Source: Aequorivita aurantiaca (GTDB lineage Bacteria > Bacteroidota > Bacteroidia > Flavobacteriales > Flavobacteriaceae). From it: a stretch of 64,000 nucleotides of DNA. Position 1 is the first letter of the stretch; every line of letters begins with the position of its first letter. Below are positions 9,543 through 17,065 of the stretch, piece after piece. The notes under the pieces were generated by a model. That model made no database searches and was not told the DNA's origin. It saw only the letters and a list, made by a program, of their open reading frames with translations. The stretch lies in contig NZ_JAUGQQ010000001.1 of NCBI RefSeq assembly GCF_030410135.1, positions 310,001 through 374,000 on the forward strand. The letters are read 5' to 3'. A program made the position numbers and the translations under genes.

Positions 9543-10541
9543 TTATTTTGAATCGTAGGCCCATTTCAAATAGAGGGCACCCCACGTAAATCCTCCGCCA
9601 AAGGATGCAAATATTAAATTGTCTCCTTTCTTTAATTGGGTTTCATAATCAGCCAGGCACAGGGGCAATGTTGCAGAGGTGGTGTTTCCGTACTTGTGGA
9701 TGTTTATCATTACTTTTTCATCGGGAAGTTTCATTTTTGAGGCTGCGGCGTCAATTATCCGTTTGTTTGCTTGATGTGGAACTAGCCAATTTACGTCTTC
9801 TCCCGCCAAATTATTCCGTTGCATAACCTTTTCACAAACATCCGCCAGATTTGATACGGCAAATTTGAAAACAGTTTTTCCTTCCTGAAAAACATAATGC
9901 TGCTTGTTTTTCACTGTTTCTATGGATGCGGGCAATAGCGAACCACCGGCATCAATTTTTAGAAAAGGCCGGCCTATGCCATCTGTTCGCAGATATTCAT
10001 CTTGAAGCCCTAAGCCCGCCATATTGGGTTCAAATAGAACTGCTCCCCCGCCATCTCCAAAAATGATGCAGGTGGTTCTATCTGAATAATCAATTATTGA
10101 CGACATTTTGTCTGCGCCAATTAGAAGTACTTTTTTATATTTTCCAGACTCTATATATCGCGCGGCAGTTGACATTCCAAAAAGAAAGCTAGAGCAGGCA
10201 GCAACTAAATCATACGAAAAGGCATTTATTGCGCCAATTTGTGTAGCTACGTAAACACCAGTAGCAGCAACAGGCATATCCGGTGTTGCAGTGGCCATGA
10301 TTACCATGTCTATCTCCGATGGATCGGTATTGCTTTTTTCAAGAAGGTTTTTTGCTGCTTGTATAGCGAGGTAAGAAGTACCTTTATCACTATCTTTTAA
10401 TATTCTCCTTTCCTTAATTCCGGTTCTTGAGGTAATCCACTCGTCGTTGGTATCTACCATTGTTTCCAAAACTTTGTTTGAGAGTACATAATCAGGAACG
10501 TAGCTCCCTACAGCGGTAATAGCTGCCGTGATAGTGTTCAT
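9543..10541 (-). CDS. fabH: 3-oxoacyl-ACP synthase III
   Basis: Initiates fatty-acid synthesis by condensing an acyl-CoA starter with malonyl-ACP. The catalytic triad is visible: Cys116 in AACSSFLFG, His256 in VPHQANKRI and Asn286 in HKYGNTTSA. Length is 332 aa. The branched-chain-rich membranes usual in this phylum suggest an anteiso/iso starter preference, but this cannot be read from the sequence alone. It opens the fabH-accB-accC unit, downstream of a terminator-like hairpin after rpmF, so it may have its own promoter in the 120 bp before it (not identified). Confidence 0.96.
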   Translation of the reverse strand: MNTITAAITAVGSYVPDYVLSNKVLETMVDTNDEWITSRTGIKERRILKDSDKGTSYLAIQAAKNLLEKSNTDPSEIDMVIMATATPDMPVAATGVYVATQIGAINAFSYDLVAACSSFLFGMSTAARYIESGKYKKVLLIGADKMSSIIDYSDRTTCIIFGDGGGAVLFEPNMAGLGLQDEYLRTDGIGRPFLKIDAGGSLLPASIETVKNKQHYVFQEGKTVFKFAVSNLADVCEKVMQRNNLAGEDVNWLVPHQANKRIIDAAASKMKLPDEKVMINIHKYGNTTSATLPLCLADYETQLKKGDNLIFASFGGGFTWGALYLKWAYDSK

Positions 10542-10661
10542 AAATCGGAATTAAAATTCACAAAAGGATAAAAAATCCTTTAAAAAGAGTGAAAATTACT
10601 AAATTTTACTTGAAATTCGGCACTAATTAAGGTGTTTTTGCCTTTTTGCCAAGTTAAAAAA

Positions 10662-10695
10662 CAAAAAAACCCTCACGTAGCTGTGAGAGTTTTTC
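10662..10695 (-). terminator. Rho-independent terminator after rpmF
   Basis: On the minus strand a stem CTCTCAC/GTGAGGG (one G-U pair) with a short loop is followed by seven T residues. It begins 16 bp past the rpmF stop and separates the DUF177-rpmF unit from fabH. Confidence 0.75.
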
Positions 10696-10711
10696 ATTGA
10701 AATATTTAAGA

Positions 10712-10909
10712 TTATGCTTCTACCTGCTCCGTAGCATCAATTACAACTTGACCACGGTAGTACATTTTTCCTTCGTGCCAGTGTGCTCTGTGGAAAAGGT
10801 GCGACTCGCCCGTTGTTGGGTCTATTGCGATTGTAGGGGCAGTAGCTTTGTAATGCGTTCTTCTCTTATCTCTTCTGGTTTTCGAGATTTTTCTCTTAGG
10901 ATGTGCCAT
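10712..10909 (-). CDS. rpmF: 50S ribosomal protein L32
   Basis: Small basic ribosomal protein: opening [19 protein letters not shown] is diagnostic. It is 65 residues long. The two cysteine pairs that bind zinc in many L32 proteins are absent: the first position region reads IDPTTGESH and the second [11 protein letters not shown], so this is the cysteine-free form. It directly follows the DUF177/YceD gene (9 bp), the usual partner of rpmF across bacteria, and is followed by a terminator. Confidence 0.97.
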   Translation of the reverse strand: MAHPKRKISKTRRDKRRTHYKATAPTIAIDPTTGESHLFHRAHWHEGKMYYRGQVVIDATEQVEA

Positions 10910-10918
10910 TGCTATTTA

Positions 10919-11470
10919 TTATTTATCCGTTAATAGTTTTTTTAATGAATCCCAACGGGGATCTATATTTTCGTCCGTTGGCGACTCTTCTTCGTTTTTC
11001 GCTTTTGGGCTTAGTTCTTCAAGTTTATCGAGTATATCGCTTTTTAATGTGCCGTCCTCTACTCCAGGATGAATTCGGCGTGAAGGCATTGCCAACACGA
11101 TGGATTCATAAACATATTGCTGAATGTTAACTTCATAACTTCCGTGGGAAAGAATGAGCAAATCTTCATTTTCATCATTGTATTCCTCACCGAATTTAAC
11201 CACGAATTTATACGAACCCGCAATTTCTTGATTGTAGGGTTCATTTGTAATATCACAAGCAACGTTCACGGTTCCATCAAACGTTAATGTGAACTCGAGC
11301 AACGTGCTCATTTTTTCCAGCAGTACATCGACATTAATGGCAGCGTCATTAAATTCGTCATACTCAAAATGCTCAAAGAACGCTTTATTTAATTCAAAGT
11401 TAAACTGGTGTTTTCCTAATTTCAGCCCTACGAAAGGGATAGTAAACTCTTTCAATTCCTTCATTTTCAC
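10919..11470 (-). CDS. DUF177 (YceD-like) protein
   Basis: A 183-residue acidic protein of the DUF177/YceD family. The pattern GTVNVACDITNEPYNQEI and the late FGEEYNDENEDL match the family core; the C-terminus is highly acidic. YceD homologues are linked to ribosome/23S rRNA accumulation in other bacteria, and the gene is classically the upstream neighbour of rpmF, as here. A strong promoter pair lies upstream. The cysteines that mark some members are reduced to one (VACD), so no zinc role is suggested. Confidence 0.88.
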   Translation of the reverse strand: MKMKELKEFTIPFVGLKLGKHQFNFELNKAFFEHFEYDEFNDAAINVDVLLEKMSTLLEFTLTFDGTVNVACDITNEPYNQEIAGSYKFVVKFGEEYNDENEDLLILSHGSYEVNIQQYVYESIVLAMPSRRIHPGVEDGTLKSDILDKLEELSPKAKNEEESPTDENIDPRWDSLKKLLTDK

Positions 11471-11508
11471 ACCTATTTAAGACCTTAACCTTACGGATAA
11501 GGCGGGTG

Positions 11509-11536
11509 CAAAGATAAAAAATTATTTCAATAGCAA
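11509..11536 (-). promoter_or_regulatory. Promoter of the DUF177-rpmF operon
   Basis: On the minus strand a TTG (11536-11534) is separated by 17 bases from TATCTTTG (11516-11509), fitting the Bacteroidota -33/-7 pattern. The predicted start lies about 30 bp before the DUF177 ATG. Confidence 0.65.
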
Positions 11537-11545
11537 TTAATTTTT

Positions 11546-12607
11546 CTATTTCTTTTTTGAATAGCCTCTTTTGCGGTTTATCTGCAATGGATTTCTGGAA
11601 ATTTCGTTGTATTCCACTCGTCTTTCAAAGATGGAAATTGCGCTATACACGGCCTCCCGAAAGGATTCGAAGTTGGCGGCATTTTTCCCGGCCAAATCAA
11701 AGGCTGTGCCGTGATCGGGTGATGTGCGGATTCGATTCAGGCCGGCAGTAAAATTTACTCCCTTTCCAAATGCAAGAGTTTTAAAGGGAATCAAGCCCTG
11801 GTCATGATAAGAAGCAAGTATTGCATCAAAATTTTTGTGATTACCGGATCCAAAAAAGCTGTCAGCCGCATATGGCCCAAATACCATTTTTCCATTACTT
11901 CTAATATTGTCAAGGGCAGGACGCAGAATTGTATCATCTTCCTCGCCAATTACGCCTTTGTCGCCGGCATGCGGATTGATGCCTAAAACTGCTATCCGCG
12001 GTTTTTCAATTCCGAAATCCTCGATTAGGGTTCTGTAAATAGTATTTATTTTCTTGTCAATACGTTCCCTGTTAATATTTTTTACCACATCCTTCACGGC
12101 AACATGATCTGTTAAAAGCCCAACCCTTAAGTTTTCCGAAACAAGAAGCATTAAACTTTCCCCGCCAAGTTCCTGCGCCAAATAATCCGTATGTCCCGGA
12201 AATTTGAAATTATCCGATTGAATGTTGGTTTTATTGATAGGCGCAGTTACTAATGCATCGATATTTTTGCTCTTTAGGGCGGCCACGGCAGCTTGCAAGG
12301 ATTTTAGGGCGTATTTTCCACCAATTTCGTTTTCTTCACCAAATGCTACATCCACCTGTTCTTTCCAAACATTTAATACATTTATTTTTTTTGGCAAAAG
12401 ATCTTCTATTTTATCAATTCCATGGAAGTTAATATCAATATCGAAATGTTTTTTAAAGAAGGTCATTATTTTTACGGAAGCAAATATAACAGGGGTACAA
12501 AACTCCAGCATTCTTGAATCCTCAAATGTTTTCAGAATTATTTCGCTACCAATCCCGTTGATATCGCCTATGGAAATGCCGACTATTCTTTTGTCATCTA
12601 AACTCAT
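11546..12607 (-). CDS. pdxA: 4-hydroxythreonine-4-phosphate dehydrogenase
   Basis: Oxidises 4-phosphohydroxy-L-threonine in the DXP-dependent branch of vitamin B6 synthesis. Diagnostic segments are GISIGDINGIGSEI at the N-terminus, TAPINKTNIQ, FPGHTDYLAQ, the metal-site region LGINPHAGDKG and SYHDQGLIPFKTLAFG, and RTSPDHGTAFD. Length 353 is slightly long because of a basic tail (RNPLQINRKRGYSKKK). It is divergent from ribE with overlapping promoters. The gap to DUF177 contains a promoter, so pdxA is a separate unit. Confidence 0.96.
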   Translation of the reverse strand: MSLDDKRIVGISIGDINGIGSEIILKTFEDSRMLEFCTPVIFASVKIMTFFKKHFDIDINFHGIDKIEDLLPKKINVLNVWKEQVDVAFGEENEIGGKYALKSLQAAVAALKSKNIDALVTAPINKTNIQSDNFKFPGHTDYLAQELGGESLMLLVSENLRVGLLTDHVAVKDVVKNINRERIDKKINTIYRTLIEDFGIEKPRIAVLGINPHAGDKGVIGEEDDTILRPALDNIRSNGKMVFGPYAADSFFGSGNHKNFDAILASYHDQGLIPFKTLAFGKGVNFTAGLNRIRTSPDHGTAFDLAGKNAANFESFREAVYSAISIFERRVEYNEISRNPLQINRKRGYSKKK

Positions 12608-12630
12608 TATGCTGGGCTTTTATTAATTGT

Positions 12631-12651
12631 TATTTTTGCATTACAAATGTA
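12631..12651. promoter_or_regulatory. Divergent overlapping -7 elements for ribE and pdxA
   Basis: TATTTTTG at 12631-12638 on the plus strand points to ribE (start 12665). TACATTTG on the minus strand at 12651-12644 points to pdxA (start 12607). The two elements are separated by five bases, so the two genes are likely to compete for polymerase. Confidence 0.55.
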
Positions 12652-12664
12652 ATTAATTGCAGCA

Positions 12665-13252
12665 ATGTTTACAGGAATTATTGAAACTGTGGGTGAAATA
12701 GCCCAACTTACGCACGAGGGAGAAAATCTTCACATTAAAATAAAAAGTCCCTTGGCGCAAGAATTACAAATTGACCAAAGCGTTTCACACAACGGGGTTT
12801 GCTTGACGGTGGTTAAAATTAAGGAAGACTCGTATATGGTAACGGCAATTAAAGAAACCATACAAAAGACCAACTTAAAAACTTTAGAAAAAGGTACTTT
12901 CGTGAATTTGGAAAGAGCTATGAGACTTGGGGACAGATTGGACGGCCATATGGTTCAAGGCCACGTGGACGGTACGGCTATTTGCAAAAATATTAAAGAT
13001 GAAAACGGAAGTTGGCTCTTTACTTTTAAGTATGAAAACGTAGAATTTAGCACCGTTGAAAAAGGTTCTATTACTGTGAATGGAGTTAGTTTAACTGTGG
13101 TAAATTCCAAACACCAAGAATTTAGTGTTGCTATCATACCTTACACCTATGAGAATACAAACTTTAAAAAAATTAGAGAAGGGGACGAAGTAAACTTAGA
13201 ATTTGATATTATCGGGAAATATATAAAAAACCTTATGCTTCCTTATTTATAG
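12665..13252 (+). CDS. ribE: Riboflavin synthase, alpha subunit
   Basis: Dismutates two 6,7-dimethyl-8-ribityllumazines to riboflavin. Two lumazine-binding repeats are clear: MFTGIIETVGEI at residue 1 and the related segment DGTAICKNI after GHMVQGHVDG near residue 97, each with a VNGVSLTVV/HNGVCLTVV-type motif. Length is 195 aa. There is no other rib gene nearby and no FMN riboswitch in the short 5' region. The 3' end overlaps the convergent small membrane gene by 20 bp. Confidence 0.96.
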   Translation: MFTGIIETVGEIAQLTHEGENLHIKIKSPLAQELQIDQSVSHNGVCLTVVKIKEDSYMVTAIKETIQKTNLKTLEKGTFVNLERAMRLGDRLDGHMVQGHVDGTAICKNIKDENGSWLFTFKYENVEFSTVEKGSITVNGVSLTVVNSKHQEFSVAIIPYTYENTNFKKIREGDEVNLEFDIIGKYIKNLMLPYL

Positions 13253-13421
13253 TGGTGCGCTTACTTTTATAAATAATATAGATCCCCAAAAAAATACCCG
13301 CAATTAGCAATATCCATAAATTTTCGGTTAAAGGCAAATTTGGTCCACGGTTTTGGGTAGGCGGAGGTGGACCTTGGGTTTGAAGAGCAAATATTATAAG
13401 GTTATAAATAAGTGATACCAT
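13233..13421 (-). CDS. Small proline-rich single-pass membrane protein
   Basis: A 62-residue protein with two hydrophobic segments: residues 3-13 (likely a signal sequence) and 33-50. Between them is the motif QGPPPPTQNRGPNLPLTEN. Small proteins of this shape (signal, PPP/GP-rich linker, a P-[IL]-x-E/D-N-x-hydrophobic segment, basic tail) are frequent in this family, and I regard it as real for that reason. No function is known. It converges on ribE and overlaps its last 20 bp. Confidence 0.55.
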   Translation of the reverse strand: MVSLIYNLIIFALQTQGPPPPTQNRGPNLPLTENLWILLIAGIFLGIYIIYKSKRTTINKEA

Positions 13422-13491
13422 GTTTGTTCATTAACGATTTGGGGCTCGTTTTTATGCGCCTAAAGTAATAATTTTTTTTATCCTAAAATAA

Positions 13492-13525
13492 AAAATGAGT
13501 TGTTGGCTGTTAAATAACTCATTTT
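13492..13525 (-). terminator. Terminator downstream of the CAU tRNA
   Basis: A perfect 10-base stem (AAAATGAGTT / AACTCATTTT) encloses a 14-base loop. On the minus strand it is followed by TTATTTT. It lies 167 bp beyond the tRNA 3' end and before the small membrane gene. The rest of 13422-13691 shows nothing else I can identify. Confidence 0.5.
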
Positions 13526-13691
13526 AATCGTATAATTTGTGGTTTAAACGGATTTTTTTATTTCTATTTATTTCTAAAGAATAGAACAAAAACTCGTCAT
13601 GTTACTCTCTGCAGAGGATTAGGAGAAAATTTTTTCCAATTAAGTTTGATTTCAACTTGTTATTTTAAACAAAATGCAAATCGGAAAAAAG

Positions 13692-13765
13692 TGGTCCCAC
13701 ATGGGCTCGAACCATGGACCCCCTGATTATGAGTCAGGTGCTCTAACCAGCTGAGCTATGGGACC
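13692..13765 (-). tRNA. tRNA with CAU anticodon, probably tRNA-Ile2
   Basis: A full cloverleaf of 74 nt reads GGTCCCATAGCTCAGCTGG at its 5' end on the minus strand; the anticodon loop is CTCATAA (anticodon CAT), and the T arm contains GGTTCGAGCC. CCA is not encoded. CAU can be elongator Met, initiator Met or Ile2 (lysidine-modified). The acceptor stem has C4-G69 and C5-G68 and a discriminator A, the features used by TilS to recognise tRNA-Ile2, and the 5' end lacks the initiator C1-A72 mismatch. I therefore favour Ile2, without certainty. Confidence 0.9.
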
Positions 13766-13832
13766 TTTTTTATTTCAAAACTTTAAATCGCCGAAGTCCA
13801 TTTTTAACAAAACTGGATTCTGGATGATTATT

Positions 13833-13852
13833 TTAGGCTTGCAAATGTAAAA
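13833..13852 (-). promoter_or_regulatory. tRNA-type promoter, -7 and start region
   Basis: The minus-strand word TACATTTG (13849-13842) fits TAnnTTTG. A 20-base block, TTAGGCTTGCAAATGTAAAA on the plus strand, is identical to the block just upstream of tRNA-Cys at 37484-37503. Here it lies about 70 bp upstream of the mature tRNA 5' end, implying a longer 5' leader. Confidence 0.6.
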
Positions 13853-13879
13853 CACTTTACAAATACAGCAAAACAATTT

Positions 13880-14287
13880 TTAGATATTCTCAATTTCTTG
13901 GCAAAGCTCCACCAACACCCCGTGGGAGGATTTGGGATGGAGAAACACTACGAGCTTATTGTCCGCTCCTATCTTGGGCGTTTCATTCAACAAGACAAAT
14001 CCTTCTTTTTGAAGCCTCTTCATCGCCGCATTAATATCCGTTACCGAAAAAGCAATATGGTGTATACCCTCGCCTCGCTTTTCTATAAATGTTGCAATTG
14101 GACTGTCGGGATTTGTCGCTTCCAAAAGTTCTATTTTGCTTTCGCCGCAGCGAAAAAAAGAGGTTTGCACGCCTTCACTTTCCACTTCTTCATTTTTGTA
14201 AGGAGCCACTCCAAGTAATGTTTCGTAAATTTTATTTGCCTCGGAAATATTCCGGACTGCGATTCCGATGTGTTCAATTTTTTCCAT
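13880..14287 (-). CDS. mce: Methylmalonyl-CoA epimerase
   Basis: VOC-fold enzyme that interconverts (2R)- and (2S)-methylmalonyl-CoA in propionate metabolism. It shows MEKIEHIGIAV, then FIEKRGEGIHHIAFSV and the late FLHPKSSHGVLVELCQ, giving the His/Glu metal ligands expected for the family (His7, His near 84, Glu near 132). Length 135 aa is normal. Seven codons upstream are in frame, but the ATG at 14285-14287 gives the family-standard N-terminus. It is divergent from rbfA. No mutase gene is in the window. Confidence 0.93.
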   Translation of the reverse strand: MEKIEHIGIAVRNISEANKIYETLLGVAPYKNEEVESEGVQTSFFRCGESKIELLEATNPDSPIATFIEKRGEGIHHIAFSVTDINAAMKRLQKEGFVLLNETPKIGADNKLVVFLHPKSSHGVLVELCQEIENI

Positions 14288-14380
14288 AAATAGATGTTGA
14301 TTGACCAAAAATACAAACTAAAATCCATTGAAATTGAACAAGCTTCAGGCTTCATTAACACTCCGTACCGTTAATTGTCA

Positions 14381-14388
14381 TATTTTTG
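14381..14388 (+). promoter_or_regulatory. -7 element just before rbfA
   Basis: TATTTTTG ends only four bases before the rbfA ATG at 14393. If it is used, transcription would start at or within a few bases of the ATG, giving a leaderless or near-leaderless mRNA. Confidence 0.45.
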
Positions 14389-14392
14389 CGGT

Positions 14393-14788
14393 ATGGAAGA
14401 AACTAACAGACAAAAGAAAATAGCCGGTGTGCTGCAAAACGACCTTGCAAATGTGTTGCAAAACATGCTTCGCGAAGCCGGACAATTGGGCATTATTATT
14501 TCGGTAAGCAAAGTGGGCGTCACTACCGATCTTTCCATCGCGAAAGTTTTTGTAAGCGTATTTCCGGCCGATAAGGCAGAAAATATGGTGAAGGAACTCA
14601 ACAAATTGAAGCCACAAATAAAGCATCAAATTGCACAGCTCACCAAAAATCAACTGCGCAAAATGCCCGACCTTTCCTTTTATAATGACGATTCTTTGGA
14701 ATACATCGAAAAAATTGACAAGGCAGTAAAAGGTGATGAAAACCCATTAAAAAATCCAGACTTACTTCCGAAAAGAAAAAAAACATAG
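14393..14788 (+). CDS. rbfA: Ribosome-binding factor A
   Basis: KH-fold protein that binds the 30S subunit during late maturation near the 5' end of 16S rRNA. The opening RQKKIAGVLQNDLANVLQ, the segment ITVTKVG-like IISVSKVGVTTDLSIAKVFVS and the late LRKMPDLSFYNDDSLEYIEKID are all characteristic. Length is 131 aa with a basic lysine-rich tail. A six-codon in-frame extension upstream overlaps the -7 box and is not used. It is followed after one base by a LolC/E-type permease gene, presumably translationally coupled. Confidence 0.95.
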   Translation: MEETNRQKKIAGVLQNDLANVLQNMLREAGQLGIIISVSKVGVTTDLSIAKVFVSVFPADKAENMVKELNKLKPQIKHQIAQLTKNQLRKMPDLSFYNDDSLEYIEKIDKAVKGDENPLKNPDLLPKRKKT

Positions 14789-14789
14789 G

Positions 14790-15995
14790 TTGAATTTTTC
14801 GCTCTACATCGCCAAGCGATATTTGTTTTCAAAAAGCAGTAACAACGCCATAAACATCATTACTATTATTGCTGCAATTGGCGTAGTGGTTGGCGCAATG
14901 TCTTTGTTTATCGTGCTTTCGGGATTTTCGGGGTTGAAGGATTTTAGCCTCCAATTCACAAATGTTTTTGACAGCGATCTAAAAATTTACCCCGAAAGCG
15001 GAAAAACAATCAGTCTTTCAGAAGCGCAAAACGAACAATTAAAAAACATTGAAGGCATTGCAACTTTTTCAGAAATAATCGAGGAGCGGGTTTTTCTGCA
15101 TTACAAAGGAAAAAACCATATTGCGTACATAAAGGGTGTGGATTCACTTTACGGAAAAGTAATAAATTTGGACAGCATTATGTATTATGGCGAGTGGCTT
15201 GGCCCGGATAATCGTGAAGTAGTTTTGGGCCTTTCAACCATCGCAAAATTATCCTTGGGAGTGCGAGATTATGGCGCACCGCTCGAAATTTATGTGCCGA
15301 AACCCGGAACGGGACAGATTGATGTGCTGAACCCCACCGATGCTTTCAGCAAGGAAAACGTAATAGTTTCCGGTGTTTATCAAGTAAATGAGGATTTGGA
15401 TGCAAAATACGTTTTCACCGATATTGAATTTGCGCACAAACTGCTTTCAATGGACAGCACAAAAATTTCTTCATTAGAAATAAAATTGCTTGCAAATACT
15501 TCCGAAGAAAACGTTCGCCGCGAAATTGAAAAAATCTTTTCCGAAAAAATTCTAATAAAAAACAGAATTCAGCAAAACGATGCGCTTTACAAAATGCTGA
15601 ATACTGAAAATATTGCAGTGTACTTGATATTTACCTTGGTTTTGATAATTGCGCTTTTCAATGTAGTTGGCTCTATAATTATGATGGTTTTGGACAAGCG
15701 CAAAAACATAAAAACGCTTTATAATATGGGCGCTTCCTTAAAGGAAATTCGCCGCATATTTTTCCTTCAGGGTACGTTAATGACGGTTTTAGGCGGTCTA
15801 TTGGGTATTTTCCTCGGAATTCTTGCCGTATGGGCACAGCTAAAATTTGAATTTATAGCAATAACGAGTACGCTGCCCTATCCCGTAAAACTCCAGCCAA
15901 TCAATATTTTGATTGTATTTGTTACGATAAGTGTTTTGGGAATTATTGCATCCAAAATTGCTTCGAGCAGAGTTCGGGGGAAACTTTTGGTTTAA
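14790..15995 (+). CDS. LolC/LolE-type ABC permease (FtsX/MacB fold)
   Basis: Inner-membrane permease of the lipoprotein-releasing group. The N-terminal membrane segment (residues 22-46, in SNNAINIITIIAAIGVVVG) precedes a periplasmic domain of about 220 residues, then three membrane helices of the FtsX domain (about 275-390), including LYNMGASLKEIRRIFFLQG. Length 401 fits LolC/E. It starts at a TTG one base after the rbfA stop, matching the N-terminus of relatives. The ATPase partner (LolD) is not adjacent. It is one of several downstream cistrons here with TTG starts. Confidence 0.88.
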   Translation: MNFSLYIAKRYLFSKSSNNAINIITIIAAIGVVVGAMSLFIVLSGFSGLKDFSLQFTNVFDSDLKIYPESGKTISLSEAQNEQLKNIEGIATFSEIIEERVFLHYKGKNHIAYIKGVDSLYGKVINLDSIMYYGEWLGPDNREVVLGLSTIAKLSLGVRDYGAPLEIYVPKPGTGQIDVLNPTDAFSKENVIVSGVYQVNEDLDAKYVFTDIEFAHKLLSMDSTKISSLEIKLLANTSEENVRREIEKIFSEKILIKNRIQQNDALYKMLNTENIAVYLIFTLVLIIALFNVVGSIIMMVLDKRKNIKTLYNMGASLKEIRRIFFLQGTLMTVLGGLLGIFLGILAVWAQLKFEFIAITSTLPYPVKLQPINILIVFVTISVLGIIASKIASSRVRGKLLV

Positions 15996-16984
15996 GCAAA
16001 TTCATAATTTCCAAATGTTTCCAAAACCTCATCAAAAGCTTCAAAAACCGAGGCAGAATCATCACTGGTTACCATTTTCATTCGGTAGTCCTTAAAGTTT
16101 GGAATTCCCTTAAAATAGTTCGTGTAGTGGCGGCGAGTTTCAAAAACACCAAGGGTTTCGCCCTTCCAGTCTATTGCCATTTGTAAGTGGCGTTTGGCGG
16201 CATCAACGCGTTCTGCCATTGATGGCGGCGGCAAGTGCTCTCCGGTTTTAAAATAATGTTTAACTTCCTTAAAAAACCATGGGTAACCAATGCTGGCGCG
16301 GCCTATCATCGCACCGTCCAAACCATATTTGTCGCGCATTTCCATTGCTCTTTCGGGCGTGTCCACATCACCATTTCCGAAAATAGGAATGTGCATCCGT
16401 GGGTTGTTTTTTACTTCGGCAATGGGTCTCCAATCGGCATCACCCTTGTACATTTGCGCACGTGTTCTTCCGTGGATTGAGAGGGCTTGGCAACCCACAT
16501 CCTGCAAACGTTCCGCTACTTCCATAATTCTAATGGAATCGTGGTCCCAGCCTAAGCGGGTTTTTACCGTAACGGGAAGTCTGGTATGCTTTACCATTGC
16601 TTCAGTAAGCTTCACCATTAAATCTATATCCTTCAAGATTCCCGCGCCTGCACCTTTACAGACTACTTTTTTAACGGGACAGCCAAAATTGATGTCGATA
16701 ATATCTGGTCCGCTGGCTTCGACAATCTCCACGCTTTTCAGCATCGAGTCTAGCACGGCGCCGAAAATCTGAATGCCCACAGGGCGTTCCTTTTCATAAA
16801 TATCCAGTTTCATCACGCTCTTGGCGGCATCACGGATAAGTCCTTCGGAAGAAATGAATTCGGTAAAAACAACATCGGCGCCCTGTTCCTTGCAAAGTGC
16901 GCGAAACGGCGGGTCGCTAACGTCTTCCATTGGTGCGAGCAGCAATGGAAAATCCGGCAATTGTATGTTTCCTATTTTTGGCAA
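15992..16984 (-). CDS. dusB: tRNA-dihydrouridine synthase, DusB type
   Basis: FMN enzyme that reduces uridines in the tRNA D-loop. Motifs: LLLAPMEDVSDPPFRALC near the N-terminus, DINFGCPVKKVVCKGAGAG with the catalytic Cys, TVKTRLGWD, HGRTRAQMYKG and IFGNGDV. I place the start at the TTG at 16982-16984, which yields the family N-terminus (residues after the start: PKIGNIQLPDF). The upstream TTG at 17008 lies inside the predicted -7 box and cannot be transcribed. Its 3' end overlaps the lolC/E-type gene by four bases. Confidence 0.92.
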   Translation of the reverse strand: MPKIGNIQLPDFPLLLAPMEDVSDPPFRALCKEQGADVVFTEFISSEGLIRDAAKSVMKLDIYEKERPVGIQIFGAVLDSMLKSVEIVEASGPDIIDINFGCPVKKVVCKGAGAGILKDIDLMVKLTEAMVKHTRLPVTVKTRLGWDHDSIRIMEVAERLQDVGCQALSIHGRTRAQMYKGDADWRPIAEVKNNPRMHIPIFGNGDVDTPERAMEMRDKYGLDGAMIGRASIGYPWFFKEVKHYFKTGEHLPPPSMAERVDAAKRHLQMAIDWKGETLGVFETRRHYTNYFKGIPNFKDYRMKMVTSDDSASVFEAFDEVLETFGNYEFA

Positions 16985-17005
16985 TTCTTTTTTATTTTGG
17001 AACTG

Positions 17006-17013
17006 CAAAAGTA
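17006..17013 (-). promoter_or_regulatory. -7 element of dusB
   Basis: The minus strand reads TACTTTTG, fitting TAnnTTTG, 21 bp before the chosen dusB start. It overlaps an alternative upstream TTG start and so decides against it. Confidence 0.5.
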
Positions 17014-17065
17014 GTAAATATCAATAAAATAAGAATTAATAAACAGTGGGAGATGCTAACAGGTT

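Noticed and set aside
10562-10580. Short hairpin AAAGGAT/ATCCTTT upstream of fabH
   Set aside because: Seven-base arms with AT-rich loop; no T-run or recognised regulator motif (FapR-like site not evident).
12955-12970. Fourth parS-like word at GGCCACGTGGAC in ribE
   Set aside because: Only the CACGTG core matches; flanking bases are wrong.
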